From an uncultured Lysobacteraceae bacterium (GTDB taxonomy: Bacteria > Pseudomonadota > Gammaproteobacteria > Xanthomonadales > Xanthomonadaceae), in contig CAMLLG010000004.1 in the NCBI GenBank assembly GCA_946480825.1, positions 1-64,000 on the forward strand: 64,000 nt of DNA, in the 5' to 3' direction. Both the position numbers and the translations under genes were made by a program. Below, piece after piece: positions 46,645 through 55,836 of the stretch. The notes below the pieces were generated by a model. It was not told the DNA's origin. It did not search any database and was given only the letters and a program-made list of their open reading frames with translations. Position 1 is the first letter of the stretch. Each line of letters opens with the position of its first letter.

Positions 46645-47370
46645 ATGACGGACATGCACGAAGCAAGCAGCAGAGATCACAACTTCAGCCAGGTCGAACT
46701 CGACAAGTTCAATGCATTGGCGAACAGGTGGTGGGACCCCAACGGCCCGCAGAAACCGCTGCACGCATTGAATCCCGCGCGGCTCGGCTACGTGCGCGAA
46801 CGCACGACGCTACGCGGCGCGCGCGTGCTCGACGTGGGCTGCGGCGCTGGCCTGCTCAGCGAGGCGTTGGCGCGCGAAGGCGCGGACGTGGTCGCGATCG
46901 ACCTGGCGCCGGACCTGATCAAGGTCGCGAAGCTGCATCGGCTGGAATCCGGCGTGCAGGTCGATTACCGACTCGACGCGGTCGAGACGCTGGCGGCGGA
47001 AGCGCCCGGCACGTTCGACGCGGTGACCTGCATGGAAATGCTGGAGCACGTGCCCGATCCCGGTTCGGTGATCGCCGCCTGCGCCACGCTGCTCAAGCCC
47101 GGCGGCCGCGTGTTCCTGTCCACGCTGAACCGTACGCCGGCTGCGTTCGCGCTGGCCATCGTCGGCGCCGAGTACATCGCGCGGATGCTGCCGAAGGGCA
47201 CGCATCAGTACCGTGATTTCATCAAACCCTCGGAACTCGCGGCCTGGTTGCGCGCGGCGGACCTGTCGCTGGAAGACGTGAGCGGCCTGATCTACGACCC
47301 GCTGCGCCACACCGCGCGCGTCGGCAGCCGTACCGACGTGAACTACATCGCCTGCGCAATCAAACCGTAG
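46645..47370 (+). CDS. ubiG: Ubiquinone biosynthesis O-methyltransferase UbiG
   Basis: A ~241-residue SAM-dependent methyltransferase performs both O-methylations of ubiquinone synthesis. The N-terminal '[23 protein letters not shown]' is the family signature, followed by 'LNPARLGYV'. SAM motif I is '[19 protein letters not shown]', and the central '[15 protein letters not shown]' and '[12 protein letters not shown]' are diagnostic. The start is uncertain: ATG 46645, GTG 46639 and ATG 46654 are all in frame and none has a strong ribosome binding site. The palindrome at 46546-46633 ends just upstream and may have displaced an older leader. Confidence 0.93.
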   Translation: MTDMHEASSRDHNFSQVELDKFNALANRWWDPNGPQKPLHALNPARLGYVRERTTLRGARVLDVGCGAGLLSEALAREGADVVAIDLAPDLIKVAKLHRLESGVQVDYRLDAVETLAAEAPGTFDAVTCMEMLEHVPDPGSVIAACATLLKPGGRVFLSTLNRTPAAFALAIVGAEYIARMLPKGTHQYRDFIKPSELAAWLRAADLSLEDVSGLIYDPLRHTARVGSRTDVNYIACAIKP

Positions 47371-47396
47371 GCGGGGCTTCAGCCCCGAGCTTTTTC
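47371..47396 (+). terminator. Terminator-like hairpin after ubiG
   Basis: Stem 'ggggct'/'agcccc' (47373-47386) is followed by 'gagctttttc', a rho-independent layout immediately after the ubiG stop. A second, weaker hairpin 'gggcctgaaggccc' follows near 47416-47430. Together they may separate ubiG from gph or be part of a common intergenic repeat. Confidence 0.55.
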
Positions 47397-47452
47397 CCGC
47401 GGACAACGCGCAATCGGGCCTGAAGGCCCTCCTACAGATTCGTCTCATCGCA

Positions 47453-48157
47453 GTGGAGCCACCGTTGTCCCAGACCCGATTTCCCCGCGGCGTGCTCTTC
47501 GACCTCGACGGCACGCTGCTCGACAGTGCGCCCGACATGGTCGAAGCGATCAACATCCTGCGCCGCGGGCGCGGCGAAACCGAGGTCGCGCACGACGTGC
47601 TGCGGCCGCACGTGTCCAAGGGCGCACGGGCGATGATCGGCTGTGCGTTCGCGCATCTCGATGCCGACGCGCGCGAAGCGCTGGTCAAGCCTTTTCTCGA
47701 CGCCTACGAAAGCATCCTCGGGCGTTACTGCGTGCTGTTCGACGGCATCGCCGGCATGCTGGATGCGCTCGACGCCGATGGCGTGCGCTGGGGCATCGTG
47801 ACCAACAAGCCGGAATATCTCGCGCGACCGCTGGTCCCGATGCTCGGCTGGGCAGACCGCTGCGGCGTGCTGATCGGCGGCGATTCGCTGCCGGAGCGCA
47901 AGCCGCATCCGCTGCCGCTGCTGCATTCGGCCGCGGTGCTCGGTATCGATCCGCGCGATTGCGTGTATGTCGGCGACGACGAACGCGACATCGTCGCCGC
48001 GCGCGCCGCCGGCATGCCGTCGATCGTGGCGCTGTGGGGATATCGATTGCCGGGCGACGACCCGCACACCTGGGGCGGCGACACGATGATCGAACAGCCG
48101 CATGCGCTGCTGGATCCGGCGACGTGGCCGGCCGCGGGCGCGATCGCGACGCCGTGA
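47453..48157 (+). CDS. gph: Phosphoglycolate phosphatase-like HAD hydrolase
   Basis: A ~234-residue HAD-superfamily phosphatase. Motif I is 'GVLFDLDGTLLDSAPDM' near residue 14; the cap domain follows; motif II/III regions are 'WGIVTNKPEYL', 'PERKPHPLPLL' and 'CVYVGDDERDIVAARAAGM'. This is the Gph pattern, which removes phosphate from 2-phosphoglycolate generated by DNA repair. The GTG at 47453 is listed, but a TTG at 47465 preceded by GTGGAG is an equally possible start. The stop overlaps the next start by four bases (GTGA), indicating translational coupling. Confidence 0.9.
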   Translation: MEPPLSQTRFPRGVLFDLDGTLLDSAPDMVEAINILRRGRGETEVAHDVLRPHVSKGARAMIGCAFAHLDADAREALVKPFLDAYESILGRYCVLFDGIAGMLDALDADGVRWGIVTNKPEYLARPLVPMLGWADRCGVLIGGDSLPERKPHPLPLLHSAAVLGIDPRDCVYVGDDERDIVAARAAGMPSIVALWGYRLPGDDPHTWGGDTMIEQPHALLDPATWPAAGAIATP

Positions 48158-48888
48158 GCGATGACGTCGTGAGCGATGCTGCCCTGAACAACGCGAATCT
48201 CGATCCGGATCTCGACGATTTCCTCGACAAGTGGCGCGGGCGCTGGCCGGAGTGGCGCATCGCCCAGGCGTTCGTGACCGAGGCGCAGCGCGCGCGCGCC
48301 GAAGCATGGTTCGCGCTGCTACAGGAATGGACCGATGCCGCGTGGGCCGGCGACGACCCGACGCCCGGGTTCGCCAAACTCGGCTGGTGGCAGGACGAAC
48401 TGCAGGGCTGGACGAAAGGTGGTCGACGCCATCCGCTCGGCCGTGTCCTGCAGAAGCGGTCGGCGCCGTGGGCGGCATTGGCGGCGACCTTGCCGGCGCT
48501 GCAGGCGGTGCGCGAGCCGCTGCGGCGCTGGGATGCGCCCGAAGGTTTGCTGCCGGCCCTGCAGGCGCTGGCCGACGCGATGGCGGACTGCGAGCGCGCG
48601 CTGTTCGCGGATGCGGCGACGCCGGCGTCCGCCGAATCGGACGCGCTCGGCCTGCTCGCGCTGCATGCGCTGTGGCATCGCGACGAGGACGGCGATGCGA
48701 TGCCGCAGCGGACCTGGGCCGGGCGACTCGCGGCGATGCCCTCGTCGCGCGCGGCGACGACCCGGCCGCGACGGATCCACGACGCGCTGTGCCGCGGCCG
48801 CCTGCAGCGCTTCGCGACGGGCGGCGAGATCGTGCCGCTGTCGCCGCCGGTCGCGCTCTGGCGCAGTTGGCGCGCCGCCCGGGGCTGA
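48154..48888 (+). CDS. Hypothetical protein coupled to gph, squalene/phytoene-synthase-like
   Basis: A 244-residue protein whose GTG overlaps the gph stop (GTGA); a second in-frame GTG lies at 48169. It is Trp/Ala-rich and mostly helical. The segments 'RAEAWFALLQEWTDAAW', 'KLGWWQDELQGWTKGGRRHPLGRVLQK' and 'LGLLALHALWH' recall members of the squalene/phytoene synthase superfamily. The 'W..EL...G..RHPLG' pattern is the main support. The paired Asp motifs needed for prenyl diphosphate chemistry are not seen, so it may be a non-catalytic homologue. The cotranscription with gph is the only functional clue. Confidence 0.7.
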   Translation: MSDDVVSDAALNNANLDPDLDDFLDKWRGRWPEWRIAQAFVTEAQRARAEAWFALLQEWTDAAWAGDDPTPGFAKLGWWQDELQGWTKGGRRHPLGRVLQKRSAPWAALAATLPALQAVREPLRRWDAPEGLLPALQALADAMADCERALFADAATPASAESDALGLLALHALWHRDEDGDAMPQRTWAGRLAAMPSSRAATTRPRRIHDALCRGRLQRFATGGEIVPLSPPVALWRSWRAARG

Positions 48889-48938
48889 AGACAACGCTCC
48901 GTTTCGGCCCGGTTCCCGAAGCCGGCGACCCGGCTGGG

Positions 48939-48944
48939 TACAAT
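48939..48944 (+). promoter_or_regulatory. Possible -10 box of folE2
   Basis: 'TACAAT' lies 36 bases before the GTG proposed for folE2, just past the preceding gene. No good -35 box is visible at the usual spacing, so this is tentative. Confidence 0.3.
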
Positions 48945-48974
48945 GGCCGCCCCTCCGCCGTCCGGCCCCCACCC

Positions 48975-49907
48975 GTGACCCTGCGACCGACTTCCCTTCC
49001 GATGCCCGACGTGGCCGGCGACGCCGCCGCCGCGGCGCGCGCGCTCGACTGGGTCGGCATGCGCAACATCGCGCTGCCGCTGCGCCTCCGCGGCGACGAC
49101 GGCGGCAGCCTGCAGGTCCCGGCATCGGTCGACGTCTTCGTCGATCTGCGCGATCCCGCCGCCCGCGGCATCCACATGTCCCGCCTGTATCTGCGCCTTC
49201 AACACACGCTGACCGAAGAGGCGTTGACGCCCGCGCGCCTGCGTCGCGTGCTGCAGGAATGCGTCGAATCGCAGGGCGCGCTCTCGTCTTCCGCGCGCCT
49301 GACCCTGCGCTTCGAGCAGATGCTCAAGCGCCGCGCGCTGGCCAGCGACAACAGCGGCTGGAAGCGTTATCCGCTCGAAATCGATGCGCTGCTGATCGAC
49401 GGCCATCTGTCGCTCGCGCTCGCGTATTCGGTCGAATACTCCAGCACCTGTCCGGCCTCCGCCGCGCTGTCGCGTCAGCTCAATGCCGAACGTTTCGCCG
49501 AAGACTTCGCCGCCGCGCATCCCTTGTCCACTCATGTGGTGCGCGACTGGTTGGCGTCGGAACGCGGCCTCGCCGCCACGCCGCACGCGCAGCGCAGCCG
49601 CGCCGAGATCCGGGTCGAACTGCAGCCCGCGTTCGACGAACTGCCGCTGTCGGATCTGATCGATCGCGCCGAAGCCGCGCTCGCTACGCCGGTGCAAACG
49701 GCGGTGAAGCGCGAGGACGAACAGGCCTTCGCGCGCCTCAACGCCGAGAACCTGATGTTCTGCGAGGACGCCGCGCGCCGCGTGGCTGCCACGCTCGCCG
49801 ACGATGCCCGCGTGCAGCGCTTCGACGTGCGCGTCTCGCATTACGAAAGCCTGCATCCTCACGACGCGGTGGCGCAGGTCTCGGGCAAGGGTCGCGCCGC
49901 AGGCTGA
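48975..49907 (+). CDS. folE2: GTP cyclohydrolase FolE2 (type IB)
   Basis: A 310-residue enzyme (301 if the in-frame ATG at 49002 is used) of the metal-flexible GTP cyclohydrolase I family. It converts GTP to dihydroneopterin triphosphate for folate and queuosine. The 'LDWVGMRNIALPL' N-terminal strand, 'VDVFVDLRDPAARGIHMSRLYLRL' and the zinc Cys motif 'EYSSTCPASAALSRQL' near residue 155 define the FolE2 family. 'AEAALATPVQTAVKREDEQAFA' and 'SHYESLHPHDAVAQ' complete the fold. It supports a complete FolE2-type pathway start; a queuosine link would also fit gluQ in this window. Confidence 0.93.
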   Translation: MTLRPTSLPMPDVAGDAAAAARALDWVGMRNIALPLRLRGDDGGSLQVPASVDVFVDLRDPAARGIHMSRLYLRLQHTLTEEALTPARLRRVLQECVESQGALSSSARLTLRFEQMLKRRALASDNSGWKRYPLEIDALLIDGHLSLALAYSVEYSSTCPASAALSRQLNAERFAEDFAAAHPLSTHVVRDWLASERGLAATPHAQRSRAEIRVELQPAFDELPLSDLIDRAEAALATPVQTAVKREDEQAFARLNAENLMFCEDAARRVAATLADDARVQRFDVRVSHYESLHPHDAVAQVSGKGRAAG

Positions 49908-50198
49908 GCGCCGTTCCCGATCGATGCCGTCGATCCTGTTGTGCAGGCCTTGCCCGCCGATCGCGGTCTTTCGATCATCTTCTGTCGATCGATCTTCGCC
50001 GGTATGCGTCGGCGCATGGCGCGCGCGATGCCCGTTTCGCGATCATGGCTCGATTGTGGCCCGATGGCGGAGCCCGTATGCTCGCTCCGCGCATGTCGCC
50101 GCTGTCGGCGCGGGCGCGATTCCAGTCTGCGGGATGCGGCGCGAGGAAGCAGGGGCGCGAAGCGGTCCCGTCCATCATCGAACGACACAGGAGGTCTC
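49908..50198. other. Intergenic region between folE2 and the cytochrome-like lipoprotein gene
   Basis: About 290 bases with no supported gene. It ends with a strong CAGGAGGT ribosome binding site at 50188-50196 serving the next gene. I could not identify a promoter or hairpin with confidence. Confidence 0.5.
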
Positions 50199-51746
50199 AT
50201 GAAGATGCGATTGCTCGCGCTGCTGCCCGCTGCGCTGTTGTTGGCGGCCTGCAACAAGGAGGCGCCGCCGGCCGAGCCGGCCACGCCACCGGCGGCCACA
50301 CCGGCACCCGCGCCGGCGACGACCGTCAAGCCCGTCGATATCCCGGCCGGTTACGGCTATCCCGGCAACCGCGACGAATTCCAGGCCTGGGCCGATACCT
50401 GGCAGATCGACAACATCACCACCGCCGCCTGGAACCTCTGGGCCGGCATGACCAGCGATTCCGGCCAGATCTGGGAAGGCGCGAATCTTCCGGTGTGGGA
50501 AACCTGGTGCGGCATCAGCGAGACCTTCAGCAAGGAAGGCTGCGTGGCCGGCATGACGCGGCCCGCGCGCGCCTTCCAGGCCGCGAGCCAGATCGCGCAC
50601 AGCGCGCGCAAGGCCGGCCTGGCGGTGCCCGCCGACACGAACGTGGTGTCGTTCAACAAGTTCAACCCGTCGATGGCGGCCTATCTGGCCGCGCAGCATG
50701 CGGGTCCGGGCGGCGTGCAGTACAGCTATACCTCGATGCAGAGCCAGGTCGATCTCAACGCCGCGTGGCCGCAGGGCACCGCGGTCGCGGACCGCAAGGT
50801 CGTCGATGCGCCGTATCAGCCCGACAGTGGCGATACGATCGGATTCGCGGGCATGGAAACCAAGCCGGTGATCTTCCTCGTCAAGGCGACCGGCCTGACC
50901 CCGATGCCGCTGTGGCAGGGCCCGCAGCAGTCGACGACGCCGGCCAACGCGACGCCGGAAACCTGGCTGACCTGCGTGCTGCTGGATCCGGCCAACAAGG
51001 CCGGTCCCGAGACCGCGCCGGTCGCGGCGACGCCGGAGCAGATCAAACAGGCCGTGCCCAGCCCGTCGCTGGCGTGCCAGAGCTATCTCTATGCACCGCT
51101 GTCGACGATCTACAACTTCAGGATGGACCAGGCCGACGCCGACAACTGGAACAAGAACCTCGCCAACAACGGTGACCAGGGGCAGGGCCTCACCGCGACC
51201 GCCGGCGACTTCGGCGTGCTGGCCGGCATGCACGTCAACAGCAAGACGATCGTCAACTGGACCTGGGAAACCTTCTGGTGGCAGCCGGGCCCGGACGCGC
51301 CGAACGATTTCCCCGGCAGCAAGCAGGGCATGACCGCGAACGTGAAGGGCGCCTGGCGCAATTACGCGATGTGCACCGCCTGGAACCAGACCAAGGGCAA
51401 TGCGTCGAGCGAGATGGTGGTCTGCTTCAATCCCTTCCTGGAAACCTCCAGCGGCATTCCCGCCGGCCAGACCAGCAACTGCATGAGCTGCCACGGCGTC
51501 GCGACCTTCGGTGCCGCCGCGATTTCGGGCACGCCGCCGGTGAACGCGGCGACCACGATGAACTATCCGGCCAGCTACACCGCGCCGATCGACTTCAACG
51601 CGAACGCGTGCACGCAGTCCACGCCGCCGGGCAGCCAGACCTGCTTCGCCGATTTCACGAAGACCGATTTCTCGTGGGCGATGCCGGGCAATGCGCGCAA
51701 CGATCTGCCGCAGGCGCCTGCGCCGCCGGCCGCGGAAAAGAAGTGA
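50199..51746 (+). CDS. Lipoprotein with one c-type heme-binding motif
   Basis: A 515-residue exported protein of unknown function. CAGGAGGT precedes MKMRLLAL. A lipoprotein signal ends in lipobox 'LLAAC', followed by a Pro/Ala-rich linker (residues 22-48) and a large globular region rich in Trp. One CxxCH motif, 'SNCMSCHGVATFG', near residue 430 would attach a single c-type heme in the periplasm. Other Cys ('ETWCGIS', 'KEGCVAG', 'MVVCF', 'ACTQS', 'QTCFADF') may form disulfides. A peroxidase or electron-transfer function is possible, but no family is recognised. The gene is followed by two small unknown genes on the same strand. Confidence 0.8.
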   Translation: MKMRLLALLPAALLLAACNKEAPPAEPATPPAATPAPAPATTVKPVDIPAGYGYPGNRDEFQAWADTWQIDNITTAAWNLWAGMTSDSGQIWEGANLPVWETWCGISETFSKEGCVAGMTRPARAFQAASQIAHSARKAGLAVPADTNVVSFNKFNPSMAAYLAAQHAGPGGVQYSYTSMQSQVDLNAAWPQGTAVADRKVVDAPYQPDSGDTIGFAGMETKPVIFLVKATGLTPMPLWQGPQQSTTPANATPETWLTCVLLDPANKAGPETAPVAATPEQIKQAVPSPSLACQSYLYAPLSTIYNFRMDQADADNWNKNLANNGDQGQGLTATAGDFGVLAGMHVNSKTIVNWTWETFWWQPGPDAPNDFPGSKQGMTANVKGAWRNYAMCTAWNQTKGNASSEMVVCFNPFLETSSGIPAGQTSNCMSCHGVATFGAAAISGTPPVNAATTMNYPASYTAPIDFNANACTQSTPPGSQTCFADFTKTDFSWAMPGNARNDLPQAPAPPAAEKK

Positions 51747-51847
51747 TCGCAGAGATCGATGTCGGATTGCCCCTGCAGTGATGCCGGGGCAATACCGTGA
51801 CGGCGCTGGACTACCGACTATCCTGCAGTAAAAAAGGCGGGGAAGAT

Positions 51848-52255
51848 ATGAAACGCAAATTGAAGAAAAAGGTGCAACGCTGGCAGGCCGTCGGAATGAT
51901 GTCGGCGTCGCCGACCGGACCGGGAGGCGATGGCCAAGGAAATGCCACGGTCTACAACGAGATGCTCGTCGCGACCCTGCGCTTCCTGGACAAGGCGACT
52001 GGCAGGGACATCACGGGCAATTACCCCGCGACATATCACCGGTCGACACCGCTTAACAAGATCGGAATTCCGGCCAAATCGCGTCCGACCTTGGCAGGCG
52101 CTTTCGATCAGGAAGTGCGCGCGACCCTGGTCGCATTGGGGCATCCGGTCGCGGGGCGCGAAATCCGCGCTGACGACATGCGTCATGTCGATACGATCGA
52201 ATCATTGTGCCGCATGGCCTGCGGCGTCTACTCGGTACCGGTGCCTACGCCTTAA
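51848..52255 (+). CDS. Hypothetical small basic protein
   Basis: This 135-residue protein starts at MKRKLKKKV after GGGGAAGA; an upstream in-frame GTG (51797) lacks this signal. The N-terminus is strongly basic. No signal peptide or membrane segment is evident. The central part, 'YNEMLVATLRFLDKATGRDITGNYPATYH', looks globular, and two Cys near the end ('LCRMACGVYSV') are close together. It is followed by a gene whose AAGGAGG site overlaps its stop, so the two are probably cotranscribed. No function can be assigned. Confidence 0.65.
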   Translation: MKRKLKKKVQRWQAVGMMSASPTGPGGDGQGNATVYNEMLVATLRFLDKATGRDITGNYPATYHRSTPLNKIGIPAKSRPTLAGAFDQEVRATLVALGHPVAGREIRADDMRHVDTIESLCRMACGVYSVPVPTP

Positions 52256-52267
52256 GGAGGCGATCGG

Positions 52268-53563
52268 ATGAAAGCAAACGCGATGATCAAGTGCGCCTTC
52301 CTTCTTTTTCTGCTGTTCGCACCGGCGGCTTATGCCAACGGATGCCTCGCAATCGAGGACGATGCCGTGCGACTGCGGTGCTACGACGACAAGGCGCGCC
52401 CTGAGTCTGCTGCGCTGCCAGAAGGGGGCGCAGCGGGTGAGCCCGCAGCCATGATCGGGGCGCGCGAACTCAAGCTTTGTGTCGTCCTCGAACAAGGCAT
52501 GGCAAGGTTGTCCTGCTATCGGCGGCAGCCCGGCGCGCCGGATACACAATGCGGTTTGAAAGAAGATCCGAATGCCGCGCTATCTTGTTTCGACGCAGTG
52601 GCCGGACGACGGACGGACACGGCAGTTTGTATCGCCATCGAACGGGGAGACGAGCGGCTGGAGTGCTATCGCCGGCAGCCAAACGCATCGGAGAATCCGT
52701 GCGATCGGAAGCGGGATCTCGACGTCATGCTCTATTGCTTCGACCAAGCTGCCGCGCGTTCGAGCCCGGACGATAGGTTCGTATTGCTGCCGCTGCCGTC
52801 GCGCAGCCGCATCATGCTCAAAAGCGACGCCAAGCCGATCACGATCATGGGCGAAATTGATGCGAAGCCCGCTGAACTGTCGGTGGCACGCAGGGACGGG
52901 GATCACTTCGTTGACGCCAAGGCTGCGCTGGTTTGGCAGCGCTCGATGTCGCAGGAGTGGTCGTGGTTCGGCGGCGGCGCGTGGACGCGAACCGACAAGG
53001 CTTCCGGCCGCAAGGACGTGCGCGGCCTGGAAACCGGACTGCAGTGGACCCGGCAGGGCGATTCCGTCAAGGAAGGTTGGTGGCATGTGGTCACCGGCTC
53101 TGTTTCGTACGAGAACAACATCGCCGACGACGCAGAGGCGACAGGCCTTGGTCTGCTCTGGGAATTCGGAAACCATGCATGGATGGGCGAACGCTGGACA
53201 TTCGCGCCCGCACTGGGCCTCCGCACCGAGCGTGGCGACGAGGCCGGCAGCGACTACGACTTCTCGACGGTTTATGTGGTCGGCGCTGGCCGTTGGAAAC
53301 CGAACGATATGGTCGAGTTGTTTCTCACCGGTGGCTATCTCGACGATTTCGACGCCAGCACCGGCGTGACCGAGCGCGACGGCGATTTCGGTAGCGTCGG
53401 GATTAAGTATTTCCTGTACGACAAGGCCGAGAAGCCGACGTTCAGGCCCGAACTCCGTCTGGTGCGCTATTTCGGTGTGAATCCGCTGGACCCCGATGCG
53501 CCGGTCAACGAAACCCGCCTGACCTTGGGTGTGCTGTTTGATAGCCTGCGTAGTGCGAAGTGA
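52268..53563 (+). CDS. Exported protein with five Cys-x11-Cys modules and a C-terminal beta-rich domain
   Basis: A 431-residue protein with a Sec signal peptide (residues 1-24, ending 'APAAYA'). Residues ~26-170 contain five regularly spaced Cys-x11-Cys-(Tyr/Phe) modules, e.g. 'CLAIEDDAVRLRCYD' and 'CVVLEQGMARLSCYR', alternating CYD/CYR/CFD endings. The remaining ~250 residues alternate hydrophobic and polar residues with aromatic girdles ('WWHVVTGSVSYENN', 'WMGERWTFAPALGLRTER', 'YDFSTVYVVGAGRW') and end in 'LTLGVLFDSLRSAK', as in outer-membrane beta-barrels. The modules resemble the 'RLxCYD' start of several exported proteins. The Cys pairs are probably disulfides. AAGGAGG supplies a strong ribosome binding site at the preceding stop. 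Confidence 0.78.
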   Translation: MKANAMIKCAFLLFLLFAPAAYANGCLAIEDDAVRLRCYDDKARPESAALPEGGAAGEPAAMIGARELKLCVVLEQGMARLSCYRRQPGAPDTQCGLKEDPNAALSCFDAVAGRRTDTAVCIAIERGDERLECYRRQPNASENPCDRKRDLDVMLYCFDQAAARSSPDDRFVLLPLPSRSRIMLKSDAKPITIMGEIDAKPAELSVARRDGDHFVDAKAALVWQRSMSQEWSWFGGGAWTRTDKASGRKDVRGLETGLQWTRQGDSVKEGWWHVVTGSVSYENNIADDAEATGLGLLWEFGNHAWMGERWTFAPALGLRTERGDEAGSDYDFSTVYVVGAGRWKPNDMVELFLTGGYLDDFDASTGVTERDGDFGSVGIKYFLYDKAEKPTFRPELRLVRYFGVNPLDPDAPVNETRLTLGVLFDSLRSAK

Positions 53564-53587
53564 CCGCCGCGCGCGGCGGAAGCCAGC

Positions 53588-54454
53588 CTACGGCGCGTCG
53601 TTGCGTTCGAGTACCAGCAACGGATCGACGCGCACGTCGAACCAGTTCATCCCCCAATGCAGATGCGGTCCGGTCGAACGCCCGGTCGATCCCACCGCGG
53701 CGAACACCTGCCCCTGTTCGACCCGGTCGCCCACCTGCACGTCGATGCGCGAGAGGTGCAGGAAATTCGAACTCACGCCGGCGCCGTGATCGATCAGCAC
53801 GGTGCCGCCGGTGAGATACAGGTCGGGCGCGGCGAAGGTCACGATGCCCGCGGCCGGCGCCTTCACCGGGGTGCCCTGCGCGGCGGCGATGTCCATGCCC
53901 GAGTGCGGCGATTTCGGCGCGCCGTTGTAGATGCGCTGGTTGCCGAACCGGCCGCTGATGCGGCCTTCCACCGGCCAGATGAAACGTTGCGCGAAATCCT
54001 CGCGCGCATCGTCGCGGGTGCGCGCGGCGGCGACCTGCGCCTGTTCGCGGGCGATGCGCTCGGCGATCGCCGGCGGCGGATCCACCGTCGCCGGCGGCAC
54101 GCCGTCGATGCGTTCGATCGGCCAGTCGCGCGGGGTCACCGCGATGCGATGTTCGACGGTGGCCGTCGCGGGCGCGGCGATGTTCACCACCAGCGGGCCG
54201 ACGGCATCGCGGCCGACGCCGAAAGCGAAGCGTCCGGACGGCGACACCCGCACCGTGCGCCCTGCGTATTCGACGATGGCCTGCGGGTCGGTGCTGCCGA
54301 TCACCAGCGTGCCCTGCTGCACCGATGCGGGCAACACGGTGGCGTGGACGGGAATCGCGCTGCCGACGGGAACAGGCGGCGGTTCGCGAACGACGGTCGT
54401 GCCGCCGCAGGCCGACAGCGCCATCGTCAGTGCCGCGACGACGACGGCACGCAT
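53588..54454 (-). CDS. M23-family peptidoglycan peptidase lipoprotein (LytM domain)
   Basis: A 288-residue exported protein with lipoprotein signal and lipobox 'LSAC'. Residues ~25-130 are beta-rich, with 'VPVGSAIPVHATVLPASV'. Residues ~160-280 form the LytM/M23 zinc endopeptidase domain: 'FIWPVEGRISGRFGNQR' and the HxxxD ligand pair in 'SPHSGMDIAAAQGTPVKAP'. The second ligands are in 'STGPHLHWGM' (HxH) near residue 269. It would cleave stem-peptide crosslinks or act as an EnvC/NlpD-type activator; the intact motif favours catalysis. It is 14 bases downstream of pyrC on the same strand. Confidence 0.92.
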   Translation of the reverse strand: MRAVVVAALTMALSACGGTTVVREPPPVPVGSAIPVHATVLPASVQQGTLVIGSTDPQAIVEYAGRTVRVSPSGRFAFGVGRDAVGPLVVNIAAPATATVEHRIAVTPRDWPIERIDGVPPATVDPPPAIAERIAREQAQVAAARTRDDAREDFAQRFIWPVEGRISGRFGNQRIYNGAPKSPHSGMDIAAAQGTPVKAPAAGIVTFAAPDLYLTGGTVLIDHGAGVSSNFLHLSRIDVQVGDRVEQGQVFAAVGSTGRSTGPHLHWGMNWFDVRVDPLLVLERNDAP

Positions 54455-54468
54455 TGTCGCCGCGCGTT

Positions 54469-55836
54469 TCAACGGTCGAATTCCAGGCGTTGACCACGCG
54501 GGCCGCCGACGAGCGCGCGGCCATCCCAGACGAGATGGCCGTTGACCCAGGTCGACGCGATGCGCGAACGGAAGGTGGTGCCTTCGAACGGCGACCAGCC
54601 GCATTTCGACAGCACCTGCGAACGTTCGACCGTGAACGGCGTGTCGTCGATCAGCACCAGATCCGCGCGATAGCCCTCGCGCAGGAAGCCGCGTTCCTTC
54701 ACGTCGAACAACTGCGCCGGCGCGTGCGCGAATTTCTGCACGACCTGCGCGACGGTCAGCCGGCCTTCGTGCACGCATTCCAGCGCCGCCGACAGCGCGA
54801 ACTGCACCAGCGGCAGTCCGCTCGGCGCGCGCAGATAGCCGTGCTGCTTTTCTTCCAGCGTGTGCGGAGCGTGGTCGGTGGCGAGCACGTCGATCGTGTC
54901 CTCGGCCAACGCGGCGATCAGCGCTTCGCGGTCCTCGCTGTCCTTGATCGCCGGATTGCATTTGATGAAGTTGCCGCGGGTGGCGTAGTCGCGGCTGTCG
55001 AAGCGCAGGAAATGCACGCAGGTCTCGGCGGTGATGCGCTTGCGGCTGCCGTCGGCGCGGATCAGCGGCCCGCGTTCGAACAGGGCCAGCTCGTCGGCGG
55101 TGGAGATGTGCAGCACGTGCAGGCGGGCGTCGTGGCGGCGCGCGAGTTCGATCGCCAGCCGGGTCGATTTGATGCAGGCCTCGCGCGAGCGGATCTCGCC
55201 GTGATATTCCACCGGGATCGCGTCGCCGTATTTCGCGCGGTACTTCGCCAACTCGGCGTCGATGGTGGGCGTATCTTCGCAGTGGGTGATGATCGGCGTC
55301 GGCGCGTCGCGGAACACCGCGTCCAGCACTTCCGGATCGTCCACCAGCATGTTGCCGGTGGACGCGCCCATGAACACCTTCACGCCCGGCGCGCTTTTCG
55401 GGTCCAGCGCGCGGATGGCCTCGATGTTGCCGGTGCTGGTGCCCATGTAGAACGCGTAGTTGCCCCAGGCCCGTCCGGCGGCGCGGCGGTATTTGTCTTC
55501 CAGCGCGTCGCGGTCCAGCGTCGGCGGGCTGGTGTTGGGCATTTCCATGAAGGTGGTGAGGCCACCGGCCACCGCCGCCGCGGATTCGGTGGCGATGTCG
55601 CCCTTGTATTCCAGTCCCGGTTCGCGGAAGTGCACCTGGTCGTCGATCATCCCCGGCAGCAGCCGTCGGCCGTCGGCATCGATCACGATCTCGCCCGGAC
55701 GGGCGGACAGGCCGCTGCCGATGGCCTCGATGCGGCCATCGGCCATGCGCAGGTCGGCGTCGAATTCGCGGCCCTCGTTGACCAGTCGGGCGTTGACGAT
55801 GAGGGTCGGTGGCGGGGTGGGGGCGTGGTCGCTCAT
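54469..55836 (-). CDS. pyrC: Dihydroorotase-family protein (Q-V-H subtype)
   Basis: A 455-residue amidohydrolase annotated as dihydroorotase, the third step of pyrimidine synthesis. Motifs are '[15 protein letters not shown]' near residue 63, '[12 protein letters not shown]' with the candidate carbamylated Lys near 153, 'PIITHCED' near 182, 'LHVLHIST' near 237 and 'ATDHAPHT' near 308. The first position of the metal-binding H-x-H is Gln, a variant known in other Gram-negative dihydroorotases. It overlaps yidD by four bases (ATGA) and is followed by the M23 gene. Whether it is the main PyrC cannot be shown here. Confidence 0.88.
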   Translation of the reverse strand: MSDHAPTPPPTLIVNARLVNEGREFDADLRMADGRIEAIGSGLSARPGEIVIDADGRRLLPGMIDDQVHFREPGLEYKGDIATESAAAVAGGLTTFMEMPNTSPPTLDRDALEDKYRRAAGRAWGNYAFYMGTSTGNIEAIRALDPKSAPGVKVFMGASTGNMLVDDPEVLDAVFRDAPTPIITHCEDTPTIDAELAKYRAKYGDAIPVEYHGEIRSREACIKSTRLAIELARRHDARLHVLHISTADELALFERGPLIRADGSRKRITAETCVHFLRFDSRDYATRGNFIKCNPAIKDSEDREALIAALAEDTIDVLATDHAPHTLEEKQHGYLRAPSGLPLVQFALSAALECVHEGRLTVAQVVQKFAHAPAQLFDVKERGFLREGYRADLVLIDDTPFTVERSQVLSKCGWSPFEGTTFRSRIASTWVNGHLVWDGRALVGGPRGQRLEFDR

